Of a stretch of DNA of 64,000 nt, positions 36,787-44,575 are shown piece after piece. The position numbers and the translations under genes were made by a program. The stretch covers positions 1 through 64,000 of the forward strand of contig NZ_RHNY01000009.1 in NCBI RefSeq assembly GCF_003946345.1. Direction: 5' to 3'. Source of the DNA: Levilactobacillus tongjiangensis. GTDB lineage: Bacteria > Bacillota > Bacilli > Lactobacillales > Lactobacillaceae. The notes beneath the pieces were generated by a model. The model had not been told where the DNA came from, ran no database searches, and was given only the letters and a program-made list of their open reading frames with translations. Positions within the stretch are counted from its first letter, which is position 1. Each line of letters opens with the position of its first letter.

Positions 36787-37764
36787 TTACCACATGTATT
36801 CAATTGGATCTTTAATATATTTATCGTAAACGTCCGTGACAATAGCCATCTGTTCATTAGTTAACGGTTTGACGTCCGCAGCAATTGTGTTCCGCTCAAT
36901 CTGGTTAGGCGTGCTAGCCCCTGGAATAACAGCAGAAACCGCGTCAAACATCAAAATATAACGCAAGGCGGTGGCGGCCAGGTTATCCGTCCCCAGTCGT
37001 TCCTTCAACTCATTGGCGGCCTTAACCCCCGTTAAGTAGTCGACGCCAGAGAATGTCTCCCCTTTACTGAAGAGCTCGCCATTCCGGTTAGACATCCGGT
37101 GATCGTTGGGTTCAAAGTGCGTGTCCGCCGTAAACTTCCCAGTCAACAGGCCACTAGCTAGGGGCACCCGAGCTAGGATTCCCACGTTAGCCTGCTTAGC
37201 CAGCTCAAAGAATAACTTAGCTGGCCGTAACCGGAACATGTTGAAAATAATTTCAACGCTGGAAATGTCATAATCCAACGACTTAATGGCTTCCTCAACC
37301 CGTTCAACGCTGACACCGTAGTTGGCGATTTTCCCTTCCTGCTTGAGATCATCCAACGTTTTAAAGGTTTCTGGTTGGTAGTACACGCTCATTGGTGGGC
37401 AGTGCAGTAACACCTGATCAAGTGAATCGACTTGCATGTTCTGCAGGCTCTCTTCAACGTATCGTCTGATAAACTTAGGACTAAAATGTTCCACTGACAG
37501 GGGCATTTCTTTGCGACCGACTTTGGTTGAATAGTGGACGTCGGGGTGGCGTTTGATGAACTGACCGAGCACCTTTTCACTTAACCCATCCTGGTAACCA
37601 TCGGCGGTATCAAAGAAGTTGACGCCATGGTCATAAGCGGCCTCTAGCGTCTCACTAGCATCCTTTTCACTAAATGGGGCCCCCCACTTACCACCAAGCT
37701 GCCAAGTCCCCAAGGAAACTTCGCTGATGTTAAAACCCGTCTTGCCCAATGTTCTAAATTTCAT
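36787..37764 (-). CDS. Aldo/keto reductase under MerR control
   Basis: The 325-residue (beta/alpha)8 oxidoreductase has NFFDTADGYQDGLSE (catalytic Asp and Tyr, about 50-60), STKVGRKE (catalytic Lys), LLHCPPMS (His replaced by H-C context) and VIPGASTPNQIERN near the C-terminus for NADPH. Its promoter has a 19-nt spacer holding a long palindrome, beside a divergent MerR gene. That strongly suggests activation by MerR, probably in answer to reactive aldehydes or a similar electrophile. The substrate is inferred only. Confidence 0.92.
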   Translation of the reverse strand: MKFRTLGKTGFNISEVSLGTWQLGGKWGAPFSEKDASETLEAAYDHGVNFFDTADGYQDGLSEKVLGQFIKRHPDVHYSTKVGRKEMPLSVEHFSPKFIRRYVEESLQNMQVDSLDQVLLHCPPMSVYYQPETFKTLDDLKQEGKIANYGVSVERVEEAIKSLDYDISSVEIIFNMFRLRPAKLFFELAKQANVGILARVPLASGLLTGKFTADTHFEPNDHRMSNRNGELFSKGETFSGVDYLTGVKAANELKERLGTDNLAATALRYILMFDAVSAVIPGASTPNQIERNTIAADVKPLTNEQMAIVTDVYDKYIKDPIEYMW

Positions 37765-37794
37765 ATTTGTTAACCTGCCCTTCTACTTGTTTCT

Positions 37795-37825
37795 AACATA
37801 CCACTTGAAGTACACTTCAAGTAAA
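37795..37825 (-). promoter_or_regulatory. MerR-type promoter with 19-nt spacer and palindromic operator
   Basis: On the minus strand, TTTACT (37825-37820) and TATGTT (37800-37795) are 19 nt apart, the overlong spacing of MerR-activated promoters. The 20-bp near-perfect palindrome ACTTGAAGTACACTTCAAGT (37803-37822) lies between and over them. It drives the aldo/keto reductase gene. Confidence 0.8.
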
Positions 37826-37860
37826 GTAGTTTCTCTATCAAAGAATAGGATGAATAAATA

Positions 37861-38277
37861 ATGACCGAATTAACCATTTCCGAAGTCGCCAAGGCGTATA
37901 ACCTGGCCCCCTCGACCCTCAGATATTATGAACGACTGGGGCTGATTCCTAACGTCCAACAAAGGGGCAACCATCGCGTCTACAACGAAGCTAATCTTGA
38001 AAAATTGAACAGTATCCTTTGTTTCAAAAATTCTGGCATGAGCATGAATGAGCTTCAAACCCTACTGAGCTATCAGGAAACCGGGGACGACCTGAATGAG
38101 ATTTTAAACGTTCTGAATGAACACGCCATCAGTGTGGCCCAGCAGCTGGCCAAACTCAAGAAGTATCAACGACATATCACGCAAAAGGTGGCCTTCTATT
38201 CAGCTATCAAGGAGGCTGAAGCTAAAGGCGACCCCCGACCAGACTGGGCGGATTATAAGCCAACTTACGAGAAATAG
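37861..38277 (+). CDS. MerR family transcriptional regulator
   Basis: The 138-residue protein has the MerR helix-turn-helix and wing at its N-terminus: ISEVAKAYNLAPSTLRYYERLGLIP, then RVYNEANLEKL. A long dimerisation helix follows (about 80-120). There is no cysteine cluster for metals, so it resembles the organic-effector branch of the family. It is divergent from the aldo/keto reductase and shares the regulatory region with the 19-nt-spacer promoter. It likely both represses itself and activates its neighbour. Confidence 0.9.
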   Translation: MTELTISEVAKAYNLAPSTLRYYERLGLIPNVQQRGNHRVYNEANLEKLNSILCFKNSGMSMNELQTLLSYQETGDDLNEILNVLNEHAISVAQQLAKLKKYQRHITQKVAFYSAIKEAEAKGDPRPDWADYKPTYEK

Positions 38278-38283
38278 GGGTAT

Positions 38284-38315
38284 AAAAATGGACCTAAAAG
38301 TTGCTTTCAGGTCCA
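38284..38315 (-). terminator. Terminator of the acyltransferase-like gene
   Basis: TGGACCT and AGGTCCA form a 7-bp stem with a 13-nt loop. On the minus strand a T-rich stretch follows (ATTTTTATA). Confidence 0.65.
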
Positions 38316-38320
38316 ATGGC

Positions 38321-39529
38321 TTACGCCTCGTGGCTCCATTGCGTTAACTGAGCCACGACGTTTTTTAAAATTTTAATACCCAATTGATAGTCGGGTTCGG
38401 ACCCCATCATCCGAAATGCCAACGTCCACGCATCGTGATACACGCTGACCGTCAATTGAAAATGCGGCATTGTCCGATAAGCACCAGCAAAATAAATCTG
38501 GGTAACGGTGATCCCAGAAAAGTTGAGCCGCGTATGATCAATGTGGCCGAAGTTCGCAAAAGAAATGGCCGCCTGGGGCCGATGTTTCCCAGCTAACCGC
38601 CGCACCAACTGTGGTGGCAAGGCCCGACTCATCCGATTGATTTCCACTAAGGGCGGTAGGTAAGCCAACTCATCTCGCATTTGCGTGATCGTCGTCTGGG
38701 TCCGCTGAACCACAGCCCCTAAGGTATCACCATCCTTAACCGTCATGGCCACAGGCATTTCACTGGTCAAATTGGCTACCTGAACAATGTTCGTTGCAGC
38801 CACTGGTCCGTGTAACCGTAAATCAACCTGGTACGGGATGACCAACCGTTTTTCACCAGTCAACGCAAATAACGCGAGCGCGTAAGCAGAAAGGAGCACA
38901 GCATTCATCGTGACCCCCTGTTCACGCGCTTTTTGCCGAAGCAACCGGCTCTCGACCCGCGGAATAGTGGCTTCACCACGGTGATGGTGAACGTCCCCAC
39001 TTAGCTGTGGAAAGGTTTCCGTCGCATTATCGTGCAAGAGCGGCAACGCCCGGTGGGGATGGCGCAAGTGTGCTAAAATTTTACGCACACTACGCTCATT
39101 GGTAAAATTCGTTAAGTCCTGACCATCATATGCGGCAGCCAAGAGATACAGGTAATGCTTGAACCCTTCCCCATCGGCCAGTAAGCGACTCATTGCCAGT
39201 CGTAGTTGATCATAGGCAGCGTAATGAATCACCTGGATTTTTAACTGTGGCCCCGCTAGGACGTCAAGTTGAACCCGACCGGGATCATGACTCGCAGCAT
39301 ATTCTTCAACCACATCCGTCGCCACATCCGGTTCAACTTCAAATCGATTCCATTTCAAATTATACCGACCCAAAATCTGGGGAACCACCGTTTGAGTCGT
39401 CTCAATCGCTTCTTGTAATCGTGCCAAATCAATGGGGTGCGTCAAACTCAGTGTACATTCAAGTAGTGGATACGTCTGAGCCGTGTCCAACGTTGGCATC
39501 AAATCTAACGGTTCACCGTGGTAAATCAT
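38321..39529 (-). CDS. Condensation-domain/acyltransferase-like protein lacking the catalytic His
   Basis: The roughly 402-residue product resembles the chloramphenicol-acetyltransferase-like fold of condensation enzymes, alcohol acetyltransferases and PapA-type proteins. The first half is CoA- or carrier-binding and the second half has the floor-loop region (VPYQVDLRLHG). At the expected HHxxxDG site the sequence reads SRLLADG, so both histidines are gone while Asp-Gly remain. It may be catalytically inactive, use another mechanism, or bind an acyl group. The start at 39529 is set by AAGGAGG 8 nt upstream; an ATG 7 codons earlier is not favoured. Genomic context gives no pathway. Confidence 0.6.
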   Translation of the reverse strand: MIYHGEPLDLMPTLDTAQTYPLLECTLSLTHPIDLARLQEAIETTQTVVPQILGRYNLKWNRFEVEPDVATDVVEEYAASHDPGRVQLDVLAGPQLKIQVIHYAAYDQLRLAMSRLLADGEGFKHYLYLLAAAYDGQDLTNFTNERSVRKILAHLRHPHRALPLLHDNATETFPQLSGDVHHHRGEATIPRVESRLLRQKAREQGVTMNAVLLSAYALALFALTGEKRLVIPYQVDLRLHGPVAATNIVQVANLTSEMPVAMTVKDGDTLGAVVQRTQTTITQMRDELAYLPPLVEINRMSRALPPQLVRRLAGKHRPQAAISFANFGHIDHTRLNFSGITVTQIYFAGAYRTMPHFQLTVSVYHDAWTLAFRMMGSEPDYQLGIKILKNVVAQLTQWSHEA

Positions 39530-39660
39530 GCAACACCCCTCCTTACTCATTTATCCATAGTATAGCAAGCCAACTGGCCGACCTCTAGGAATTCACTGAG
39601 TCATTGTGAAAAATTAATAGTCCTGTAACCTTTGCTAAAGTCGCCGGAATGCACGGACTC

Positions 39661-39669
39661 TGGTAGAAT
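39661..39669 (+). promoter_or_regulatory. Extended -10 promoter of the thioesterase gene
   Basis: TGGTAGAAT is an extended -10 element 37 nt before the chosen ATG. It supports 39707 as the start rather than an earlier frame position. Confidence 0.5.
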
Positions 39670-39706
39670 AGAGGGAGATAAATTAACTGATGAGGTGAAG
39701 CTTTTG

Positions 39707-40228
39707 ATGAATCGAACCACGCCCGTGTCCTGCAACGCCACACTAATCGTGACCAGTCACCGGGTTTTTCAACCAGATCTAAACGAACATGAATCCGTCT
39801 TTGGCGGTAAGATTTTGTCGCTAGTAGATGATAGCGCTTCCGTGGCCGCTGTACGACTAACCCACAAGACGGTGGTCACAGCCTCCTTTGACCACGTTAG
39901 TTTCCTAGAACCCTTCCATTTAGATGATTCCATGTTCTTGGAGGCCTATGTCACTGGCACGGGGACGCGCTCCCTGGAAGTCTTCGTTAAAATTATCGGC
40001 GAAAATCTCACGACCAGTGAACGTTTCGTTGGTTTCACGTGCTTCATTACTTACGTCATTGAGGACTCCCGATCAACACAACCACTGCCACCGGTTAAAC
40101 CCGTCACGGAGGAACAACGCTACATTGTCTCGGGTTACGAGAAACGTACCGCCCAACGGAAACAGCGGCGGGCAGAACAAGCCAGCCTAAACAATCACGT
40201 TTCAACTGAATTTCCTTGGCCACTTTAA
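39707..40228 (+). CDS. Acyl-CoA thioesterase (hotdog fold)
   Basis: The protein has 173 residues from the ATG at 39707, which has GAGGTGA 8 nt upstream. The hotdog domain contains NEHESVFGGKILSLVDDSASVAAVR, the helix and catalytic Asp region of the YciA/acyl-CoA hydrolase family, followed by ASFDHVSFLEPFHLDD. These enzymes hydrolyse acyl-CoA to fatty acid and CoA. The C-terminal 30 residues are basic (KRTAQRKQRRAEQ). It is followed by a terminator flanked by two parS-type sites. Confidence 0.85.
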   Translation: MNRTTPVSCNATLIVTSHRVFQPDLNEHESVFGGKILSLVDDSASVAAVRLTHKTVVTASFDHVSFLEPFHLDDSMFLEAYVTGTGTRSLEVFVKIIGENLTTSERFVGFTCFITYVIEDSRSTQPLPPVKPVTEEQRYIVSGYEKRTAQRKQRRAEQASLNNHVSTEFPWPL

Positions 40229-40244
40229 TGTTTCACATGAAACA
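40229..40244. promoter_or_regulatory. parS-like site, one mismatch
   Basis: TGTTTCACATGAAACA, identical to the variant at 31296, starts next to the thioesterase stop codon. Confidence 0.65.
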
Positions 40245-40250
40245 TTCCGA

Positions 40251-40291
40251 GTTCGTCGTCGCATCTTCAAGGTGCGACGACGAGCTTTTTT
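40251..40291 (+). terminator. Terminator of the thioesterase gene
   Basis: TCGTCGTCGCA and TGCGACGACGA form a perfect 11-bp stem, then AGCTTTTTT. It lies between two parS sites 70 bp apart. Confidence 0.85.
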
Positions 40292-40847
40292 AGCCTTCTG
40301 TTTCACGTGAAACAGCGCGCCATTCACTTGCTAAAATCCCATAAGAATAGAGATCCAACCAGTGGCCATCCTGGAAAATGGCTTCTCGATTGACCCCTTC
40401 CCTAGTAAAGCCGACTGCCTCATAAGCATGAATGGCTAAGGGATTGTTAGCATTGACCTCCAAATTTACCTTATGGAGACCCAGCTCATTAAATGCAAAC
40501 GACAAGATTGTTTGCATGGCATCCTGGCCGTAACCCTGCCCCCGGTCACTGACCACGGGTAAGGCGATTCCCATGGATGCCCGCCGGTTTTTGAAATAGA
40601 CGTTATTCAAAACGACTGATCCTAGCAAACCATCGTCCGCATTAGCCCGCACCATAAAGAAGTAGTGGTCGTCACTGTCCGGATCTGTTGCCCATTCTGC
40701 GTACTCCTGCGCCGTCAATGGGTGAATGGCATCAGCGGATAAATTCCGCAGCAATCCTGGCTCCCACTGGGTATCCTGCAACCACTCTGCATCCCCGTCT
40801 CTCATTTCTGTCAAATGAACCAACCGGCCTTGTACCACATCTTTCAT
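40290..40847 (-). CDS. GNAT family N-acetyltransferase (RimJ/RimL-like)
   Basis: The 185-residue protein has the GNAT core: GIALPVVSDRGQGYGQDAM (acetyl-CoA-binding R/Q-x-x-G-x-G/A loop, about 98-115) and NPLAIHAYEAVGFTREGVNRE near the C-terminus, the pattern of the RimJ/RimL group. Such enzymes acetylate protein N-termini or small amines. The exact target cannot be told. GAGGGGG precedes the ATG. The last codons include a perfect parS site. Confidence 0.88.
   Translation of the reverse strand: MKDVVQGRLVHLTEMRDGDAEWLQDTQWEPGLLRNLSADAIHPLTAQEYAEWATDPDSDDHYFFMVRANADDGLLGSVVLNNVYFKNRRASMGIALPVVSDRGQGYGQDAMQTILSFAFNELGLHKVNLEVNANNPLAIHAYEAVGFTREGVNREAIFQDGHWLDLYSYGILASEWRAVSRETEG
40299..40314. 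promoter_or_regulatory. parS site, perfect
   Basis: TGTTTCACGTGAAACA lies in the 3' end of the acetyltransferase coding sequence, 70 bp from the variant at 40229. Confidence 0.9.
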
Positions 40848-40910
40848 TCTTGTGACCCCCTCAGTGTTTTCTCCACTGTACCATACGGTGACAATGAAGG
40901 GTCAAAATAG

Positions 40911-40939
40911 TTGGCGATTGACCAAACTTCCTCTATACT
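40911..40939 (+). promoter_or_regulatory. Promoter of the NAD(P)H-binding protein gene
   Basis: TTGGCG at 40911-40916 and TATACT at 40934-40939 are separated by 17 nt, 32 nt before the start codon. Confidence 0.6.
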
Positions 40940-40971
40940 AATCACAACTCAAAAAGGAGGACGATTTTTTT

Positions 40972-41619
40972 ATGAAAATTACAATTATTGGAGCGACCGG
41001 TATGGCCGGTAGCGCACTGGTTGCTGAGGCACTCAAGCGAGGGCACCAAGTAACCGCGCTGGCCCGCTCCACCGAAAAATTGGCCGCCTTACCCACGAGC
41101 CCTAATCTCACGACCCGCGCCGTAGACGCCTTTGCTGTCACCGCCGCCGACTTGCAGACAGCTGACGTCGTAATCGACGCCTTCGCTACGGCCCCAGCTC
41201 AGGCTTACTTACACGTCGACTTGGCTGCTCACCTGGTCCACGTTCTCCGCGAAACAACCACGCCACGCTTAGTCTTCATTTTAGGAGCTGGTAGCCTGCA
41301 CACGGGTGACGACCGCCACTTATTCGTCAATGATATTGCCAAAGATCCCCACGCAGCTAGTTTTATCAGTGTTCCTCAAAATCAATTGAAGGAGCTCAAC
41401 TTCCTCCGCGAAGTTGAGGATGTCAACTGGGTCGGCGTTTCTCCTGCTGCTAATTTCCATCCTGGAGAGGCTACCGCAGCACTTTTGGGCGAAGACGACC
41501 TGCTCTTCAACGCCCAACAAGAATCAGGTACTTCAGCTGGTACGATGGCCGTTGCCATTTTAAACGAAGTTGAAGACCCACAACACCATAACAGTCGCTT
41601 CACCGTAGCTGATAAGTAA
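40972..41619 (+). CDS. NAD(P)H-binding protein (NmrA/YwnB-like)
   Basis: The 215-residue Rossmann-fold protein starts ITIIGATGMAGSALVAEA, a GxxGxxG nucleotide-binding loop. FILGAGSLH and VGVSPAANFHPGE are features of the YwnB/BLVRB-like NAD(P)H-binding group. Relatives are flavin reductases or oxidoreductases of unknown substrate. AAGGAGG precedes ATG by 9 nt. A terminator follows at 41627. Confidence 0.85.
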   Translation: MKITIIGATGMAGSALVAEALKRGHQVTALARSTEKLAALPTSPNLTTRAVDAFAVTAADLQTADVVIDAFATAPAQAYLHVDLAAHLVHVLRETTTPRLVFILGAGSLHTGDDRHLFVNDIAKDPHAASFISVPQNQLKELNFLREVEDVNWVGVSPAANFHPGEATAALLGEDDLLFNAQQESGTSAGTMAVAILNEVEDPQHHNSRFTVADK

Positions 41620-41626
41620 GTTTCTG

Positions 41627-41657
41627 ACGCTCACCGTTTCTTCGGCGGGCGTTTTTT
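41627..41657 (+). terminator. Terminator of the NAD(P)H-binding protein gene
   Basis: ACGCTCACCG and CGGCGGGCGT pair imperfectly around a 6-nt loop. TTTTTT follows. Confidence 0.7.
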
Positions 41658-41720
41658 GGTATGCTAGTCGTTGATTATGCAGAGACACTGCCTGAAACTT
41701 AATAGAAAGTTGCGATTACA

Positions 41721-43064
41721 TTGAAAACTAAATTATCCGGTCGCGAGTTACTCATCATTGGGATGATGCTCTTCGGTCTCTTCTTCGGTGCTGGTAACCT
41801 AATTTTCCCGGTCTTCTTGGGACAGCAGGCTGGACATCACGTCTGGACGGCGGTCATCGGCCTGTTGTTAACAGGGATTGGCCTACCGCTCCTGGGGGTC
41901 GCAGGGATCGGCTTAACGCGTAGCGAGGGGGTCTTTGACTTAGCCACAAAGGTCAACCGACCGTTCGCCTACGTCTTTACCATCCTCCTTTACCTCACCA
42001 TTGGCCCGTTCTTTGCCCTACCACGACTAGCGACCACGTCCTTCCAAATTGGTTTAGCCCCCTTTACCAGTCAGGGGGCCCAACCCGCTGTTCTGGCTAT
42101 TTTCTCCGTTATTTTCTTCTTCACTGCTTGGTGGCTGGCTCGAAATCCCGGCAAGCTCATGGTCTACGTCGGCAAATGGCTGACGCCAACCTTCCTAATT
42201 CTACTAGGTATCCTGTTACTCGCCGCCTTTATCAAACCTATGGGTGGCTTTGCTGCCGCTGCCCGTGGCACCTACATTACCGAACCAATTCTCAGCGGGT
42301 TCACCGAGGGCTACAACACCATGGACGCCCTCGCCTCACTGGCCTTTGGTATCGTCATCATCAATAGTATTCGCGCTCTTGGCGTCACTGAACCTGGCCA
42401 AATTGCCCGCGACGTCATTAAAGGGGGGACGATCAGTATCGTCCTCATGGGCCTGATCTATACGCTGCTGGCTTTAATGGGAACCATGAGTGTTGGCCAA
42501 TTCTCACCAGCTGCCAACGGGGGCATCACTTTAGCTCAGGTGGCAGCCCACTACTTCGGTACCTTTGGCAACGCCTTGTTGGCACTGATTGTCATCATCG
42601 CTTGCCTCAAGACGGCGATTGGCCTGATTTCAGCCTTTGGGGATACCCTACATGAAATGTTCCCACGGGTCCCCTACGCTGCTTTGATTGCAGCGGCCAG
42701 TATCTTACCCTGCCTCTTTGCCAACGTGGGACTAACCAAGCTCATTACTTACTCAACACCCGTCCTCATGTTTCTCTACCCGCTAGCCATCGTATTGATC
42801 TTCCTGGCAGTGCTATCACCTATTCTGGGAACCTCCCGGTGGTTATTTGGAACCAGCACCCTGATCACCTTAATTCCAGCCATCTTCTCCGCAGTAGCTG
42901 CCTTACCGGCTAATCTGCAACAAACTGGTTGGGGCCACGCAATCGTTAGTCTCAACAATCGGCTACCCTTTGCAGCGGCTGGGTTCAGTTGGGTTGTCCC
43001 GGCACTACTAGCCATTGCACTAGGTTGGCTACTGGGTCGTCTGTTTGACAAATCAGTGGGTTAA
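41721..43064 (+). CDS. brnQ: Branched-chain amino acid transport system II carrier protein
   Basis: BrnQ is a sodium or proton symporter for leucine, isoleucine and valine. The 447-residue protein has 12 helices and the family signature at its start, GLFFGAGNLIFPVFLGQQAG. TIGPFFALPRLATTSF lies in helix 3-4. It starts at TTG with a weak GAAAG upstream. Branched-chain amino acid uptake fits a peptide- and amino-acid-dependent lactobacillus. It is monocistronic. Confidence 0.94.
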   Translation: MKTKLSGRELLIIGMMLFGLFFGAGNLIFPVFLGQQAGHHVWTAVIGLLLTGIGLPLLGVAGIGLTRSEGVFDLATKVNRPFAYVFTILLYLTIGPFFALPRLATTSFQIGLAPFTSQGAQPAVLAIFSVIFFFTAWWLARNPGKLMVYVGKWLTPTFLILLGILLLAAFIKPMGGFAAAARGTYITEPILSGFTEGYNTMDALASLAFGIVIINSIRALGVTEPGQIARDVIKGGTISIVLMGLIYTLLALMGTMSVGQFSPAANGGITLAQVAAHYFGTFGNALLALIVIIACLKTAIGLISAFGDTLHEMFPRVPYAALIAAASILPCLFANVGLTKLITYSTPVLMFLYPLAIVLIFLAVLSPILGTSRWLFGTSTLITLIPAIFSAVAALPANLQQTGWGHAIVSLNNRLPFAAAGFSWVVPALLAIALGWLLGRLFDKSVG

Positions 43065-43173
43065 CTGACAATCCAATGGTTTTATCTCCCCTTTTACCCC
43101 AACTTCTGTTAAAATAAGAGCAAGTTATAACCAAAATCTCATACTCTCATTTAAACGAAACGAGGTAATTCGG

Positions 43174-43440
43174 ATGACCGATACAAAGTACCCAGTCACC
43201 CCGCTTAAAATTGGTGTCCCAATTCTGACGGTGGTGCTCTTACTAGCTATGTTATTTCTTCAAGACCCCGTTACTGTCGCGTTCTTATGTTTTAGTTCAC
43301 TGATTACTGCTATGCTCCACTTCAACGTCTTTGAAAGTACTGCTGACAAGAATCCTTTGAATCGGATCGACCTTGGTATTCAAGTTGCCTTTCTGATTTT
43401 ATCCGTCGTCCGGGCCTTGGCCATGGGCGGTCACCCTTAA
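43174..43440 (+). CDS. Small membrane protein of unknown function (88 residues)
   Basis: Three hydrophobic helices are predicted (about 14-28, 33-48 and 68-82), with a polar loop ESTADKNPLNRIDLG. AACGAGGTAA lies upstream of ATG and a strong terminator follows. I do not recognise the family. It is monocistronic between brnQ and a HAD phosphatase gene. Confidence 0.7.
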   Translation: MTDTKYPVTPLKIGVPILTVVLLLAMLFLQDPVTVAFLCFSSLITAMLHFNVFESTADKNPLNRIDLGIQVAFLILSVVRALAMGGHP

Positions 43441-43446
43441 CAGCTA

Positions 43447-43484
43447 GGCTTCGTTATCCAGCAATGGATAACGGAGCCTTTTTT
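43447..43484 (+). terminator. Terminator of the 88-residue membrane protein gene
   Basis: GGCTTCGTTATCCA and TGGATAACGGAGCC form a 14-bp stem with one G-T pair and a 4-nt loop. TTTTTT follows. Confidence 0.88.
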
Positions 43485-43494
43485 CATACCTAAA

Positions 43495-43523
43495 TTTCAC
43501 CGAACACCAAACTATGCTAAACT
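43495..43523 (+). promoter_or_regulatory. Promoter of the YjjG-type phosphatase gene
   Basis: TTTCAC at 43495-43500 and TAAACT at 43518-43523 have a 17-nt spacer and a TGn extension. Confidence 0.5.
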
Positions 43524-43553
43524 CTGGTAAACCACCTTGAAAGGACCGTAACC

Positions 43554-44243
43554 ATGCTAAAATACGCTATCTTCGACCTCGATGACACCCTGCTTGATTT
43601 CACCCGCGGCGAAAACGAAGGAATTACCCATTTGCTAAAAAAATACGGCGTGACTGATATTCAAGCTGGATTTAAGACCTACCTGAACATCAATCACGCC
43701 GTCTGGCAAGCTATTGAGCAAGGCGCCCCCCGTGACCAGTTACTAAATGATCGGTTCACGCGCACCTTTGCTGCCATGGGCTTAGCCGTGGACGGTGCTA
43801 GCGTCGAAGAACAGTACAACGTCATCCTCGACCATAATTACTATATCTTGGCTGGTGCAGACTCTCTGTTACAAACACTGCGGGCAGCTAATCTGACACT
43901 AGTCGTCGCCACTAACGGGACCAAATCCATCCAGTTGAATCGCCTAAATGGCTCCGGTCTCCACCAGTACTTTGATAGCCTCTTCATTTCTGAAGATATC
44001 GGCTACACCAAACCAGACCCTCGTTTCTTTGCGCCCATTTTTCAGCATTATCCAGACCTCACACCAGCGAATACCCTGATGATTGGCGACCGCCTCCAGT
44101 CTGATATTTTGGGCGCACGCAACGCCCAACTCCACAACGTTTGGTTCAATCCGCAGCATCACGTCAACCGGTTAGACTTCCAACCAACTTACGAAGTAAC
44201 GACCTACTCGGACCTTCAACGACTCTTACTCACAGAAATTTAA
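43554..44243 (+). CDS. HAD superfamily hydrolase, YjjG/noncanonical nucleotidase type
   Basis: The 229-residue protein has FDLDDTLLDFTRGENEG (nucleophile motif, Asp9/Asp11), a helical cap of about 80 residues, VVATNGTKSIQLNRL (motif II Thr/Asn) and MIGDRLQSDILGARNAQ (motif IV). DDTLLDF and the NGT pattern match YjjG and the YfnB group, which remove phosphate from unusual nucleotides. Its 3' end overlaps the convergent antitoxin-like gene by 4 bp. Confidence 0.88.
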   Translation: MLKYAIFDLDDTLLDFTRGENEGITHLLKKYGVTDIQAGFKTYLNINHAVWQAIEQGAPRDQLLNDRFTRTFAAMGLAVDGASVEEQYNVILDHNYYILAGADSLLQTLRAANLTLVVATNGTKSIQLNRLNGSGLHQYFDSLFISEDIGYTKPDPRFFAPIFQHYPDLTPANTLMIGDRLQSDILGARNAQLHNVWFNPQHHVNRLDFQPTYEVTTYSDLQRLLLTEI

Positions 44244-44491
44244 CCCCATTCGACTTGATCAGTCCGCAAACTGGTTAGATTGATCCGACTATTTTGCTTG
44301 ATCGGTGCTGCTGGTGCCTCTAAAAAAGCCAGTTCTGACAAGGCCTGCCATTCTTGCAAAGGTAAAATTACAGCCGCGTGCTCGTCCCGCTCGTCCGTCG
44401 GCGTAACTAAAATAGTCTCCTTAAGCTGATGAACCGCCGACAAAATTTCTAAAAAGTCTTCCTGTGCCGCTACTGGTGAATACTGTTTCAT
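44240..44491 (-). CDS. Phd/YefM-like antitoxin family protein, no toxin partner
   Basis: The 83-residue protein has the pattern of Phd/YefM antitoxins: an N-terminal part about DFLEILSAVHQLKETILVT, then HAAVILPLQEWQALSELAFLE, where a strand and helix precede the toxin-binding tail. The tail here is short and proline-rich (APAAPIKQNSRINLTS). No RelE-, Doc- or YoeB-like frame follows or precedes it on the minus strand. It may be an orphan antitoxin or a small autoregulator. The fold call is by pattern and moderate. Confidence 0.55.
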   Translation of the reverse strand: MKQYSPVAAQEDFLEILSAVHQLKETILVTPTDERDEHAAVILPLQEWQALSELAFLEAPAAPIKQNSRINLTSLRTDQVEWG

Positions 44492-44512
44492 GTTAAAGCT
44501 CCCCCTTAAAAT

Positions 44513-44553
44513 TAAAAACGCCCGTTAGCGCAGTTAAAGACTAACGTTAACGG
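44513..44553 (-). terminator. Terminator of the four-helix membrane protein gene
   Basis: CCGTTA and TAACGG can pair (so can CGTTAG and CTAACG, an alternative stem). On the minus strand GCGTTTTTAATTTT follows. Confidence 0.55.
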
Positions 44554-44575
44554 ACAACGATTCATTTAATGTATT

